From Candidatus Fredericiella danica (GTDB lineage Bacteria > Chloroflexota > Anaerolineae > Caldilineales > Caldilineaceae), in assembly GCA_016713335.1 (NCBI GenBank), contig JADJPH010000094.1, positions 1 to 18,107 of the forward strand: a stretch of 18,107 nt of DNA. The letters are read 5' to 3'. Made by a program: the position numbers and the translations under genes. Numbering within the stretch: the first letter of the stretch is position 1; each line of letters opens with the position of its first letter. The notes beneath the pieces are model-generated. The model saw only the letters and a list, made by a program, of their open reading frames with translations, did no database searches and was not told where the DNA came from. Below, one piece after another: positions 9,156 through 17,706 of this stretch.

Positions 9156-12100
9156 TCAGGCGCCGGTTTCATCCGGCGCCGGGTCATCCGACCCGATGGC
9201 GCCAACGGCGGCATAGAGCGCGACGGCCTCCTCGCGCACGGACGTCGCGCCCGGCTCACCCATGCGCACCAGCAGGCCGGCCAACTGCACCAGCGTGCTT
9301 CAGCGCGTACCGCGCTAGCTGGCGCAGGTTGCGGCTGCTTTCAAGACAGCCACGTGCACCGGTCAGGTCGCCTTGCCCGGCGTGGACAAGCCCCATCACA
9401 CGCAACGCGGTTCCTCTTCGACCGCCATGCCGGCCGCCTGCGCCAGGGCGAGGGACTGTTCGGCATAGGCTTGCGCTGCGTCCCAGTGGCCAAGCCGGCT
9501 CTCCGCTTCGGCAAGGCCGCGATAGTTTTCGGCATTGGGGTCGGACGCCGCGCTCGCCTCGAAGCGTGCGCGGGCCTCCTCTGGGCGACCTTGCGCCAGC
9601 GCCAGAAAGCCCAGATTGTTGTGCGCCAGCGCCAGCAGCTTGCTGGTTTTGGTGCGCTCGAACGCCGCCAGCGCGCTGGATCATAGCCAGCGGCGGCGTC
9701 CAGTGCGCCGCGCCAGCAAGATGCCGCCAAGATTCAGGGTGGCATAGCCAACCTCGTCGGCGGCTTCGAGCGTCTCCCAAAAGGCCAGGTTGCTACGATA
9801 GATGGCAGCGCCTCCTCGAAATCGCCGCGATGGAAGTAGCGAGCGCCAGGTTGTCGCTCACCAACGCCTGTTGGTGGCGGTCGCCCAGATTTTCCCAAAG
9901 CTGCCGGCTGTTTTCGAAATGGTCGAGCGCCTCCGGCCACCGTCCGGTGATTTCGCAGACGACGCCAAGCACATTTTCCGCCGTTGCGGTGACCGAGCCG
10001 TGTTCCCAGGCGCCCAACAATGTCAGGGCGCGGCGACAGGCCAGTTCGGCGGCGTCGAGCTTGTCTTCCCAAACATAGAGTGAGCCGGTATGTGTGTGCA
10101 CCAGTGCAGCGACCACCAAGTCTGCTTCCTCATGCACTTCACCCAGAATCTGCAGCGCCTGTTCCATCCAGCGATGTGCCTCAGCATATCGCCCCAGTTT
10201 GCCCAGGAGACGCCCGATGCGGCGAGCAAGATCGGCCACCGTGCCCCGTGCGTCGTGGTGCGATGCAGCCGCTAACGCTTCGGTGAAAGCAGCCTGGTAA
10301 TGCGCGACGGCGGTCTCGAAATCGCCGAGCAGATCCGCCGCATCTCCCTTCCCGACAAAGTAGGCAGTGCGCTGAACCGGTTGGCGGCGCGCCAGCGCGT
10401 CCGCAACCAGGAGGGCATGGTCGTAACATCGGATCGTCCGCGCGCCGCCTGAAGGCGGTTGGCCTGATCGCCGGCTCTGCCCCAGTACACCATCGCTTCT
10501 TCCAGGTCGTCGGCGTCTGCTTGATCGATGACCATATCGGCTCCCCCCAGCAGGCCGGGTGCGGTGACAGCTCTAAAAAATGGTGGCACAGACGGTCAAG
10601 TATGACCTCTGTCTGGCCGGCGTATAGCGTCTCCCAACGCGCCCGATGCGGACGGTGATGGCGTCGGCGTTCTTCGCCTAGCAGCGCGGATAGACCTCCT
10701 CCTGAATCAGCTCGTGGGTGAACAGCACAGACTCGTCGCCCGCCCAGTAACCGCGAATGAAATCACGCTCGTCCAGTTCAGCCAATCCAGCATGGAGCTG
10801 CTTGCCGGCTTCCGTAACACTAACTCGATGAGACGAAGCTCACATTTGTCGCCGCAGACGGCGAGCACCGGCAGCACGTGCCAGCCGCGCGACAACGCAT
10901 CGATGCGCAGCCGGATGACGCGTTGGATCGCCGGGCACATCACGCCGTGCCAGAGGACGGGTTAGCCGCCAGACGCCCTCGTGCGGTTGGAGAACCTCCG
11001 CCTCGGTGAGCGAGGCGATGAACTCGCAAAAAAGGGGATTGCCACGCTAAGGGCAACACGATCTGCTGTGGTTCAGCGTCGAGCGCACCGCTGCTCAGCA
11101 GAGTCGCCAACAGCGCTGCACTGTCCACATCCTTCAGTGGCTCAAGCCACAGTAACTGAGCGTTACGACGACCGCGCCAGGGCGTCAGTGACGCACCGTA
11201 TGTGCGCGACGTGATGATCCACAATACGGGAAGGCGTTCCGCAGCGGCGGTGAACACCGCCATCAGCTCAAGACTGGCCTCGTCGGCCCACTGGCCGTTG
11301 TCGATGACGACGATGGCCGGCCGTGCGGCAGTGCGCCAGGCAAACAGTTGGCGCAGGATCGTAACCAGTCTGCGTTGCTGCGCCCCGGCGTCGAGCGTTG
11401 CCACCGCCATCCCGCTTCAGCTCCAGCAAATCGCCCAGCAATGAAAAGGTTTCGCCGGCCCCCACGTCCGCGGGCGTGGTGTGCATAGCACCCTGCACAG
11501 CAGCTTCGACGCAGTGCCATGTTTCAGCTTCAGACATGGCAGGCGTCAGGCCGATCAGCCGGCGCAAGAGTTGTCCGGCCAGCCAGTAGGCGGACGGCGT
11601 ATAGGTGGACGGGCAACTCACGATGCACCAGAAGGCGTTCTCGTTGGCGGCCAGTTTGCGCCGAAACTCACGGATGAGGCGCGATTTACCCATACCGGGA
11701 TCGCCAATGATGTCGACAATCCAGCCTTCACCCTGGCGACATTTACGCCAAGATTCCTGTAACTTCGCCAATTCATCGCGACGTCCGACAAAGGCGACAT
11801 CGTCAGAAAAATCGCTCTCCTCGCTAGCCGTTTCCGGCCGAAGCCCGGTGACCAGATCGCAGAAGGAAGATGCACCAGCGGACGTCAGCGGGCGTGGCGC
11901 GCGCAACAAGAGAAACCACGGCCGGTGAGCCGGCGCACATGTTCGTCGACCAGGCACGGTCTGGCGTTGTGGCCGGCCAGCTGGCGCGTCTTCGACCGGC
12001 TGGCCGGCCACCGCCATCAGTGGTTGGGTTGTCTGTTGCAGCGGGAAAACCAACACGTCCCGCTGCTGACGCCAATGCTACATGGATAGGGGGCAGGCTG

Positions 12101-12317
12101 CGCGGCCATCATCTCGCGCAGCAGGATGCCGGCATGAAGCGCGCGTTCGGCCTCATTGGGTTGCGTGGATTCAAGCCCAAAGGCGACTATAACCTCCAGA
12201 TTGGCGACGGCGACGACGCGCCCGCCAAAGCGTTCGGCGCAGGCTGACGTCACCTGGGCAAAGTAGGCGCCAGTTCAATGGCGGCGATCTGCATCGCCGG
12301 CGACCAGACGCCGCCAT
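9156..12317 (-). CDS. Cyclase-like / P-loop ATPase / TPR regulatory protein; several frameshifts
   Basis: The N-terminus (12300-11900) resembles a class III cyclase fold (ERFGGRVVAVANLEVIVAFG, EAERALHAG, SIGVSSG), but the metal-binding DxxGFT segment and the GDG motif are not recognisable, so it is probably catalytically dead. An AAA/STAND-type ATPase follows: VGRRDEL, Walker A GDPGMGKS near 11683-11706, Walker B-like IVVIDNGQWADEASL near 11290, and sensor LWIITSR. A helical segment (RVIRLRIDALSRG) leads to a TPR-rich half (10590-9156) with units such as GKLGRYAEAHRWMEQALQIL. The stop is TGA at 9156-9158. The start is uncertain: an ATG at 12315-12317 overlaps the CHAT stop as TGATG, but frames must shift after it. 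The family usually acts as ligand-sensing ATPase regulators. A role as sensor for the upstream CHAT protease is inferred. Fusion to CHAT through a frame error cannot be excluded. Confidence 0.65.
9159..9180. other. Hairpin at the 3' end of the ATPase-TPR gene
   Basis: GGCGCCGG (9159-9166), loop TTTCAT, CCGGCGCC (9173-9180): a perfect eight-base stem covering the last codons just before the stop. No U-run follows on the minus strand, so it may block degradation or assist termination, but it is not a standard rho-independent terminator. Confidence 0.4.
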
Positions 12318-13392
12318 CACAGTCGCTGCGCGTGTCTTGCGCGCCGGGTTGTCAGCGCCTGGGTGGGTTCGCCATGGATCGGTACGATGCCCAGAGGGGG
12401 TGCATGTGGATGGAGTCCGCGGTTTTCCAGCTGCGCGATTTCGCAGCGCAGCCGCAAATGGCTCGCCATGCAGGGCGACGCGATAGAAGGCGACGCGCAA
12501 GCGCGGCCGAGAGCGCATCGCACCGGCCAGAATGTCCCGACCACTGCCTCGGCGCCGCCGCGCATAAAAGCTACGGCGATGTCCGCGGCGTGCATCTGAT
12601 CCGTCGCGACGCCAGCCTTTGGTTTGTAGGCAGATTCACAGCCGTTCAGAACACGAAGGGCCGCCCGCCGACACATTCCCGGATTTCGCCGACGGTGAGA
12701 ACTTCCCGAGTGGCCAGGAGCAAGCCGCTGCGTTCTGGTGCGCCCTGGTCGATGTGTGCGTGACCAGCGTAATGGATCAGGCGGTAAGCGCCGCCGGCCA
12801 GATGCTGGCACACGGCATCCTTCGTGGCGCGCATCCGCATCAAGATGCGCGCCATCGCGGCGCCAGGCGTCGCCTCGATTAGGCGCGCCACCTGCTCGAT
12901 TTCCTCGGCGGCGGAGGGCAAGTCGCCAGTCGGGTTGCCGATCAGCAGCGCCGACCACGATGGGGCGACGACGGGGGACGGCGACTGGGGCGGCCGGTTT
13001 GTCAGCAGGCTGCGCGCGACGGTGTAACGCAACGCCAGATGGTCTTCACCGTCGTGAAGCAGGTCCCACGGCAGCGCCGGATCATTGGTGGCGATGTTCA
13101 AGGCCGCGCCGGGCGCCAGTGCCTCCAGACCGCGGCGAATTTCGGTCGGCAGCACCTGGGCATAGAGCACGCGACAGAGTGAGGCAAGGGGATCGACTTC
13201 ACCAGCGCGCCGGGGGCGCGGCTGGCGCTCGTCGATAAGCCCGTTGAGCAGGCTGCCGAGCTGGTCGATCTGTTCCAACAGCGCTGCATCAAGGGGCGCC
13301 GGTCTACTGGCAAAGATGCTGGTCGCGCCGTCAAACAATTGAAACGCATAGTGGTCGGCCAGTTTGAGGATCGAGAGCAGTTTTGTGGCCAT
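12317..13392 (-). CDS. CHAT-domain (caspase-like) Cys peptidase; two or three frameshifts
   Basis: ATG at 13392 lies 10 bp after the stop of the zinc-finger gene and has no clear Shine-Dalgarno, suggesting translational coupling. After about 95 residues of helical N-terminus comes the CHAT signature: ALPWDLLHDGEDHLALRYTV (residues 107-126), then WSALLIGNP, then the catalytic His in LIHYAGHAHID (His211). A missing G near 12650 breaks the frame just before the catalytic Cys in VLNGCESA (about residue 252). Then come AFMRGGAEAVVGTFWPV, another shift, FYRVALHGEPFAAALRN, and a terminal WASYR...GEPTQAL. This is the standard CHAT order ending in a G-E/D-P motif. Both dyad residues are present. CHAT proteases cleave partner proteins when activated by sensor domains. 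This one has no TPR of its own; the next gene supplies ATPase and TPR modules. The stop is TGA at 12317-12319. Confidence 0.75.
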
Positions 13393-13402
13393 GATGTGTA
13401 CA

Positions 13403-14319
13403 TTACAATGACAATGCTGATTCTTCGATGAAGACGTTTACATCCCACTGCCGATTTGCCTGCTCCACCGTCAGGCGATATTTCCCGCCGGGCAGATGCT
13501 GAAAAAGCACTAGACCGTCGGCATCGGCCGCGACCCGTTCCAACAGGTCACCGTCCGCGTCGCGCAGCGACACTCTACCATGCTCGAGCGGTGTAGCCGG
13601 CGACAGCGTCGTCAGCTTCAGCACGATGGTAGTCTGGGCTTCCTGTGTGGCGCCCGCACCGACGCGGATAAGCACGTTGTTGGCGGCGTCGGGTAGTTCG
13701 ACCCAGTGAGCTGTGTGCGCCAACAGATCGTCGAGATGTTTGTCATCGCTGTGACGCAGCGACGGTGTTGCAATGGGCTGTGGCGCCGGCAGCAAGTCGG
13801 AGAGTGCGGCGGCTATGCCGCAAACGCTGCACCCCACTGATCAATCCGGATGCGCAGTGGGGCAACAAATTCTCGGAGTCGCTCATCCAAGAGACGCCAC
13901 AGTGCGGCCGGCGAAGTTGTCTGCTGGCTGGCAACGTTCGTTGCAGGTTGCGCGCCGGCCCCAACCAGCGCCATCTCTTCCACAAGCTCGGTCAGCAGCG
14001 CATACTGCTCCTGACAAGACTGGCAGTGTGCGAGATGGTGGGCAACGCGCTCGCGTTCGGCAAAAACCGTCCCTGCAGTGCGCTGCACGTCCACGTAGAC
14101 GGGCAACAACTCCTGACATTCATCGCATGTCAGCAAGTTGACCGCTGCGCGCAACAGCGATGGCTGGTCGGGATTACAATGTACCAAGCTCCGCCAACGT
14201 CTGAAGACACTGCGGCATCCGGCCGCGTGCGCCAATGCCTTCTGCGGCAGAGGCTCACTCACATACGCGCCAAGCAACAGGTAGCCGGTGATTTGAGCGA
14301 TTGCAACTGTATATTCCAT
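13403..14319 (-). CDS. Zinc-finger (anti-sigma-like) protein with C-terminal beta-sandwich; one frameshift
   Basis: ATG at 14319 follows AAAAGGATGAACT. Residues 64-102 carry C65-x2-C68, then H95-x3-C99-x2-C102. This is the HC2/ZAS-type arrangement found in zinc-binding anti-sigma factors. Residue 168 ends the first frame at about 13816. One base later the sequence continues open for about 137 residues to TAA at 13403-13405. The second half includes ELPDAANNVLIRVGAGATQE and VSLRDADGDLLERVAADADG, then LPGGKYRLTVEQ, which looks like a Cna-B/carboxypeptidase-regulatory type beta-sandwich. No membrane span is visible, so this is a soluble protein unlike classical membrane anti-sigmas. Position between the sigma factor and the CHAT gene suggests that it holds the sigma factor and is the CHAT substrate or adaptor; that is inference. 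Confidence 0.65.
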
Positions 14320-14443
14320 AGTTCATCCTTTTTCGTTGCGCCGCCCGCTGTCAACACAGCCGGCGCAATCCATCATCGATTGCTTGTTGATATTGTCGTC
14401 ATCGAATCACAGTTTGGGTGCATTTGTATAGCTTACGCTTTTG
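14320..14443 (-). other. Gap between sigma factor and zinc-finger genes, possible internal promoter region
   Basis: This 124-base AT-richer gap is the only sizeable non-coding break in the cluster. It holds the zinc-finger gene's ribosome site (AAAAGGA) next to its start. It may hold a promoter that the sigma factor itself recognises, but no -35/-10 pair could be assigned with confidence. Confidence 0.3.
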
Positions 14444-15311
14444 TCATTCTTCTTTTTCTTCTTCTTCCCTGTGAGCGTCCGGTGGCCGATAGTCCATCGC
14501 CAACTGCATGATCCGGGGATTGTTGCGCAGTTTCTCAGGCATCCGCTTCAGAATCGAGGAGACCGTATCTATCGGCTTGTCTAATCGCTCCGCGATCGCT
14601 TCGGCTGTCCATTTGCGCAATTTACGTGTCCGAGGGTCGATGTATGTCAATTCGATGTAATAGAGGCGGAATATCTCGAAGTGGTCGGACCTGAGTATTC
14701 GCTCCACTTCGGCGTGTATCAGTTGCATGATCTGGGCGTTTGCAAGATCATTTATTTCTGTCTCGCCCGAAGGCATTCGATCTCCAACCAATTCCTGAGT
14801 CTCGTCATCGGATTTGAGAGGTTCGTCCAGGCTGAATCCTTCATGGGTTTTACGGCGCCGTTGTTTACGCATGTAGTCGCGAAGACAGTTGGCGAAAACA
14901 CTGATGAGATAGGTCGCGAGGCTCGAAGCTAAGCGGAAGTTGTTCAGCGCCGATTGAGCGCGCCAACAAGCTTTCTGCGCAAGGTCTTCGGCGTCGTCGT
15001 AATTCAGTCCACGTGCGAGGCATGTGAATAAATATAGTGCGCCACTTCTCCCAGGCTTCGCTATTGCTTGGATATGTCGCATCGAGCAGTGTCTTGACCG
15101 CATAGACATCCCGGAGAACGCTGTCGATTTCTGTTTCTTGTGGAGGGGATGCGTCGTTCTTTAGGAGGGGACTTGCAAAGTCCACTAACGACCTGAGTTT
15201 GTCCGGCGATAGACCCCAGGGTTTGTCGTCGGCTTTGTTATCTTTTTTGTCGTCTTCGTTGAGTTTTTTGGCACGCGAAAGGCACTTTTCGGCTAGAGAC
15301 TTCGTGTACAT
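14444..15311 (-). CDS. ECF-type RNA polymerase sigma factor; one frameshift
   Basis: ATG at 15311 follows AGAGGTCCAGCA. The first about 60 residues are charged and unusual for the family (KKLNEDDKKDNKADDKPWGL). Sigma region 2 follows: LYLFTCLARGLNYDDAEDLA, then QKACWRAQSALNNF, then ATYLISVFANCLRDYMRKQR, matching the DDAEDLxQ core and the ANxxxDxxR helix. An acidic linker with EPLKSDDETQELV precedes region 4, with the helix-turn-helix TAEAIAERLDKPIDTVSSIL. The end is a run of acidic residues and TGA at 14444-14446. A one-base shift near 15035 separates WRT from LYLFTC. The function would be to direct RNA polymerase to a small regulon. Gene order suggests control by the next gene, the zinc-finger protein. 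Confidence 0.75.
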
Positions 15312-15434
15312 TGCTGGACCTCTTTGCGCTGGGTAAAACGATCGAGAACCCCAATGAATAGGAAGCGATTCAGTTGTTCGTTGTGGCTGCGCATCAAGTA
15401 GCAGTACATCACGGCTCAATGCGGTGGAGAACAT

Positions 15435-15480
15435 AGAAAACAGGGCTTTTGGGATCAAGATCACAAAGCCCCTGTTTTCT
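15435..15480 (-). terminator. Terminator after hemB, possibly bidirectional
   Basis: AGAAAACAGGGCTTTT (15435-15450) pairs with AAAGCCCCTGTTTTCT (15465-15480), with one unpaired G. The stem starts about 25 bases past the hemB stop. The A/T-rich outer stem gives a U-run on both strands. It separates the heme locus from the sigma-factor cluster, so the two are likely separate transcripts. Confidence 0.75.
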
Positions 15481-15505
15481 GCGCGTAGACGTTACAATTT
15501 GATTA

Positions 15506-16547
15506 TTATTTTTCTTGCACCCACTTCGCAGCATCTTTTGCAAAATAGGTCAGGATCATATCGGCGCCGGCGCGCTTGATCGCGATCAGGCTCTCCAGCG
15601 CGCAGCGGCGCAGGTCGAGCCAGCCGTTGGCTGCGGCAGCTTGGAGCATGGCATATTCGCCGCTCACCTGATAGGCGGCCAGCGGCAGCGGATATAACTC
15701 GCGCAGCGCGGCCAGGATGTCGAGATAAGGCAACGCCGGCTTGACCATCAGCATGTCGGCGCCTTCAGCCACGTCGAGCGCCGCTTCCTTGAGCGCCTCG
15801 CGGCGGTTGGCCGGGTCCATCTGATATTGGCTACGGTCGCCAAAGGCAGGCGGGCTTTCGGCGGCCTCGCGGAAGGGGCCGTAGAAGCCGCTGGCGTATT
15901 TCACCGCGTAACTCATGATCGCCACGTGCTCGAAGCTGGCGTCATCCAGCCCGCCACGGATCGCCGCCACCATGCCATCGACCATGCCCGACGGTGCGAT
16001 GATGTCGGCGCCGGCCTCGGCGTGCACGGCGGACGCGCGCGCCAGCAGTTCGCGCGTCGGCGCGTCGAGCAGGTAGCCTTTGGGTAGGTGTGGTGAAAGT
16101 GCGCCTCGCCCGGCAGGTTGATGACGCCGCAGTGGCCGTGGTCGGTGTACTGCAGAAGCATGTCGGAGATCACGACCAGATCCGGCGCGGCGTCCTGATC
16201 GCCCGGATCGCCTGCGGTACGATGCCTTCTGCGCGGTAGTTGTCGCTGCCCAGTGCATCCTTCGCCGCCGGGATGCCAAAGAGGATCACCGCCGGGACGC
16301 CCAGCGCGGCAATTTCCCTTGCCTCCACGGCAAGCTGATCCACGGAAAGCTGAAATTGCCCCGGCATCGAACTGATGGGGATGCGCTGGTTGCGCCCGTA
16401 GCGGACGAAGAGCGGCGCTACGAAATCGGCGGGCGAGAGCACCGTCTCGCGCACCATGCGGCGCAGCGTGGCATTGAGACGTAGCCGCCGCGGGCGCAGC
16501 GTCGCCGCAGCCTGGCCGCCTATACGGGGTGAATCGAGTGTGAGCAC
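15506..16547 (-). CDS. hemB: Delta-aminolevulinic acid dehydratase (porphobilinogen synthase); indels
   Basis: HemB joins two molecules of 5-aminolevulinate into porphobilinogen, the first common step of tetrapyrrole synthesis in the cytosol. The start is taken as GTG at 16547 because GGAGGAGG sits four bases upstream. Visible motifs: ADFVAPLFVRYG, SMPGQFQLSVD, GIPAAKDALGSDNY, TDHGHCGVINLPGE, GADIIAPSGMVDGMVAAIR, the Lys-containing SYAVKYASGFYGPFREA, DRSQYQMDP, and the Schiff-base Lys in MLMVKPALPYLDI. Length is near the family norm. Two single-base losses break the frame, near 16190 and in a G-run at 16080 (AAGGGC to AAGGC). At the zinc site the frame reads DMLLQYT, yet TGCTTCTGC (Cys-Phe-Cys) is intact out of frame, so three more bases appear to be missing there. 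The damage pattern favours sequencing error over true loss. Confidence 0.9.
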
Positions 16548-16571
16548 AAAACCTCCTCCAGGTCGATTACG

Positions 16572-16654
16572 GTAGGGGCACAAACGCATGAAAGGCGTAT
16601 CAAACCCTCGTTATGCAAGCAGCACCTGCGCCTTTCATGCGTTCGTGCCCCTAC
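16572..16654. repeat. Large inverted repeat upstream of hemB (26-base arms)
   Basis: The arms at 16572-16597 and 16629-16654 match at 25 of 26 positions. The outer ends are GTAGGGGCAC and GTGCCCCTAC and the inner ends AAGGCG and CGCCTT, with a 31-base loop. It lies 12 bases upstream of the hemB ribosome site. The GTAGGGGC end resembles the short hairpin at 9044, so it is probably a dispersed REP/MITE-like element. Transcripts entering hemB from the right must cross it. Confidence 0.7.
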
Positions 16655-16665
16655 TACTGATATCT

Positions 16666-16748
16666 AGGTTAAGGCTTTATGCCGCTCATGTTGCGTGTGG
16701 CGTGCATGACGCAGCACGTAACACAGCGCAGTTCGTCCATAACTTGTT
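16666..16748. repeat. Left member of the repeat pair flanking the HNH gene
   Basis: It runs from AGGTTAAGGC to CATAACTTGTT. It shares its outer parts in direct orientation with 17707-17805: TTATGCCGCTCAT at one end, and CAGCGCAGTTCGTCCATAAC at the other. Its core (GTTGCGTG...CACGTAAC) is a hairpin and is inverted relative to the core of the other copy. It begins about 50 bases past the HNH stop codon. Confidence 0.7.
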
Positions 16749-16765
16749 TATCTAGCAATCAATAA

Positions 16766-16800
16766 AGCTCAGCGGCAGGCGGAGCCCGTCCGCTTCAGCT
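16766..16800 (-). terminator. Hairpin at the end of the HNH gene, terminator-like
   Basis: The sequence is close to an uninterrupted palindrome: outer AGCT/AGCT, middle AGCGG/CCGCT, inner GGC/GCC. On the minus strand it overlaps the HNH stop and is followed by TTTATTGATT, a weak U-rich tail. Confidence 0.5.
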
Positions 16801-17659
16801 ATTTATTGGACATATATTCCTTGTACCATTCCACAGTTAGTGTAAGAAATGCCGGGTCAACCCCTTTCAGCAATCGTCTTCGTTCGTCAGAGGTTAATCG
16901 ATCAAAGTGGAAGCGAGCAACAGGATCAACCATGTCGGGTGCTACAAGTAATTCTCCTGCTGGGTTTATCGCAATGAGTCGGAGATCAAGGGCTCGGTGG
17001 CAGTATTTGCAAAGACACACACCATTCGCCGGATTTGCACGATTCTTCACGTCGGTGGCATATGGGCTGAGGTGCGCTGCATCAACAACTCCCTCAAGGC
17101 CTGTACCGCACACAATACAAACACCGTTGCTTCGATTTATCACTGCCGCAGTAAACTTCTTCATTGCTGGGCGTGCTTTGGACTTACTCCATGTGTCTGG
17201 AACGGAGAAGTCCTCTTCGTTGGCAATGGGCATGAAGCCCCTCAGTTCAACAAGCTCCACGATAGCCGCAAACATAGACTCACTGAGTGATGGTATAGAC
17301 TGCGACCACCCCAAGAGGTTCACGTCCGTGATTCCGAGTTGTGCTCTATTCCTTCGCCCTTGTTTGGTTGTCGGTGAAATCGAGAGGGGTTCGTTGAACC
17401 AAACAACATCTCCTAACTGTGCTGTATATACAACCCTAACGCTTCGTGTGCGAACTGATTCACTGGTTGTTGACTTTCTTTCCGTTACTCGTTTAACTGA
17501 CCCAATTGCTGTAAATGCGTACCTCTCGGTCTTATCCAAATATAGGAATACATCACCCTGTTTGACCCTTACGGAATGAGTATTGTCATAGACATACTTG
17601 GCACCGGGCTCATCCGGATACAGTTCTTGTTCAGCTATCTTAAATATCCAGAACGCCAT
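16799..17659 (-). CDS. HNH endonuclease with EVE/PUA-like N-terminal domain, likely modification-dependent restriction enzyme
   Basis: This 286-residue frame is intact from ATG 17659 (AGGAG upstream) to TAA. The first about 110 residues (AFWIFKIAEQELYP, GDVFLYLDKTERYAFTAIGS) resemble an EVE/PUA-type fold, a domain that reads modified bases. A linker leads to the HNH nuclease: C181-x2-C184, DAAHL with H196, N212 in PANG, CKYC at 217-220, then H221 and ALDLRLIAI. Cysteine pairs plus H-N-H form the usual zinc-supported beta-beta-alpha-metal site. EVE-HNH proteins are known type IV-like restriction enzymes against modified phage DNA, and this role is likely here. The gene is visibly lower in GC than hemB and hemD, sits between them, and is flanked about 50 bases on each side by related repeats, so it was probably acquired by transfer. 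The N-terminal domain call is the less certain part. Confidence 0.75.
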   Translation of the reverse strand: MAFWIFKIAEQELYPDEPGAKYVYDNTHSVRVKQGDVFLYLDKTERYAFTAIGSVKRVTERKSTTSESVRTRSVRVVYTAQLGDVVWFNEPLSISPTTKQGRRNRAQLGITDVNLLGWSQSIPSLSESMFAAIVELVELRGFMPIANEEDFSVPDTWSKSKARPAMKKFTAAVINRSNGVCIVCGTGLEGVVDAAHLSPYATDVKNRANPANGVCLCKYCHRALDLRLIAINPAGELLVAPDMVDPVARFHFDRLTSDERRRLLKGVDPAFLTLTVEWYKEYMSNK

Positions 17660-17678
17660 TTCCTATTCTCTCCTGATA

Positions 17679-17690
17679 TCCAACGTTGGA
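17679..17690. promoter_or_regulatory. Perfect 12-base palindrome upstream of the HNH gene
   Basis: TCCAACGTTGGA lies 20-31 bases before the HNH start, just upstream of the ribosome site (AGGAGAG). It could be an operator for a self-repressor or part of the leader. No promoter boxes could be fixed, and chance is possible. Confidence 0.35.
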
Positions 17691-17706
17691 GTCACTGGAG
17701 TTAGCC

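Noticed and set aside
8924..10078. Plus-strand open frame of 384 codons
   Set aside because: It lies opposite the TPR-coding region, is Pro/Arg/Ser-rich without domain patterns, and has no ribosome site worth trusting.
13765..14511. Plus-strand 248-codon open frame opposite the zinc-finger gene
   Set aside because: The minus strand has the zinc motif, a good start and proper spacing. The plus frame shows no family pattern and would end inside the sigma gene.
15506..16547. hemB with a genuinely non-zinc active site (DMLLQYT)
   Set aside because: TGCTTCTGC is intact in the neighbouring frame and the following TDHGHCG is of the zinc type, so missing bases explain the odd reading better.
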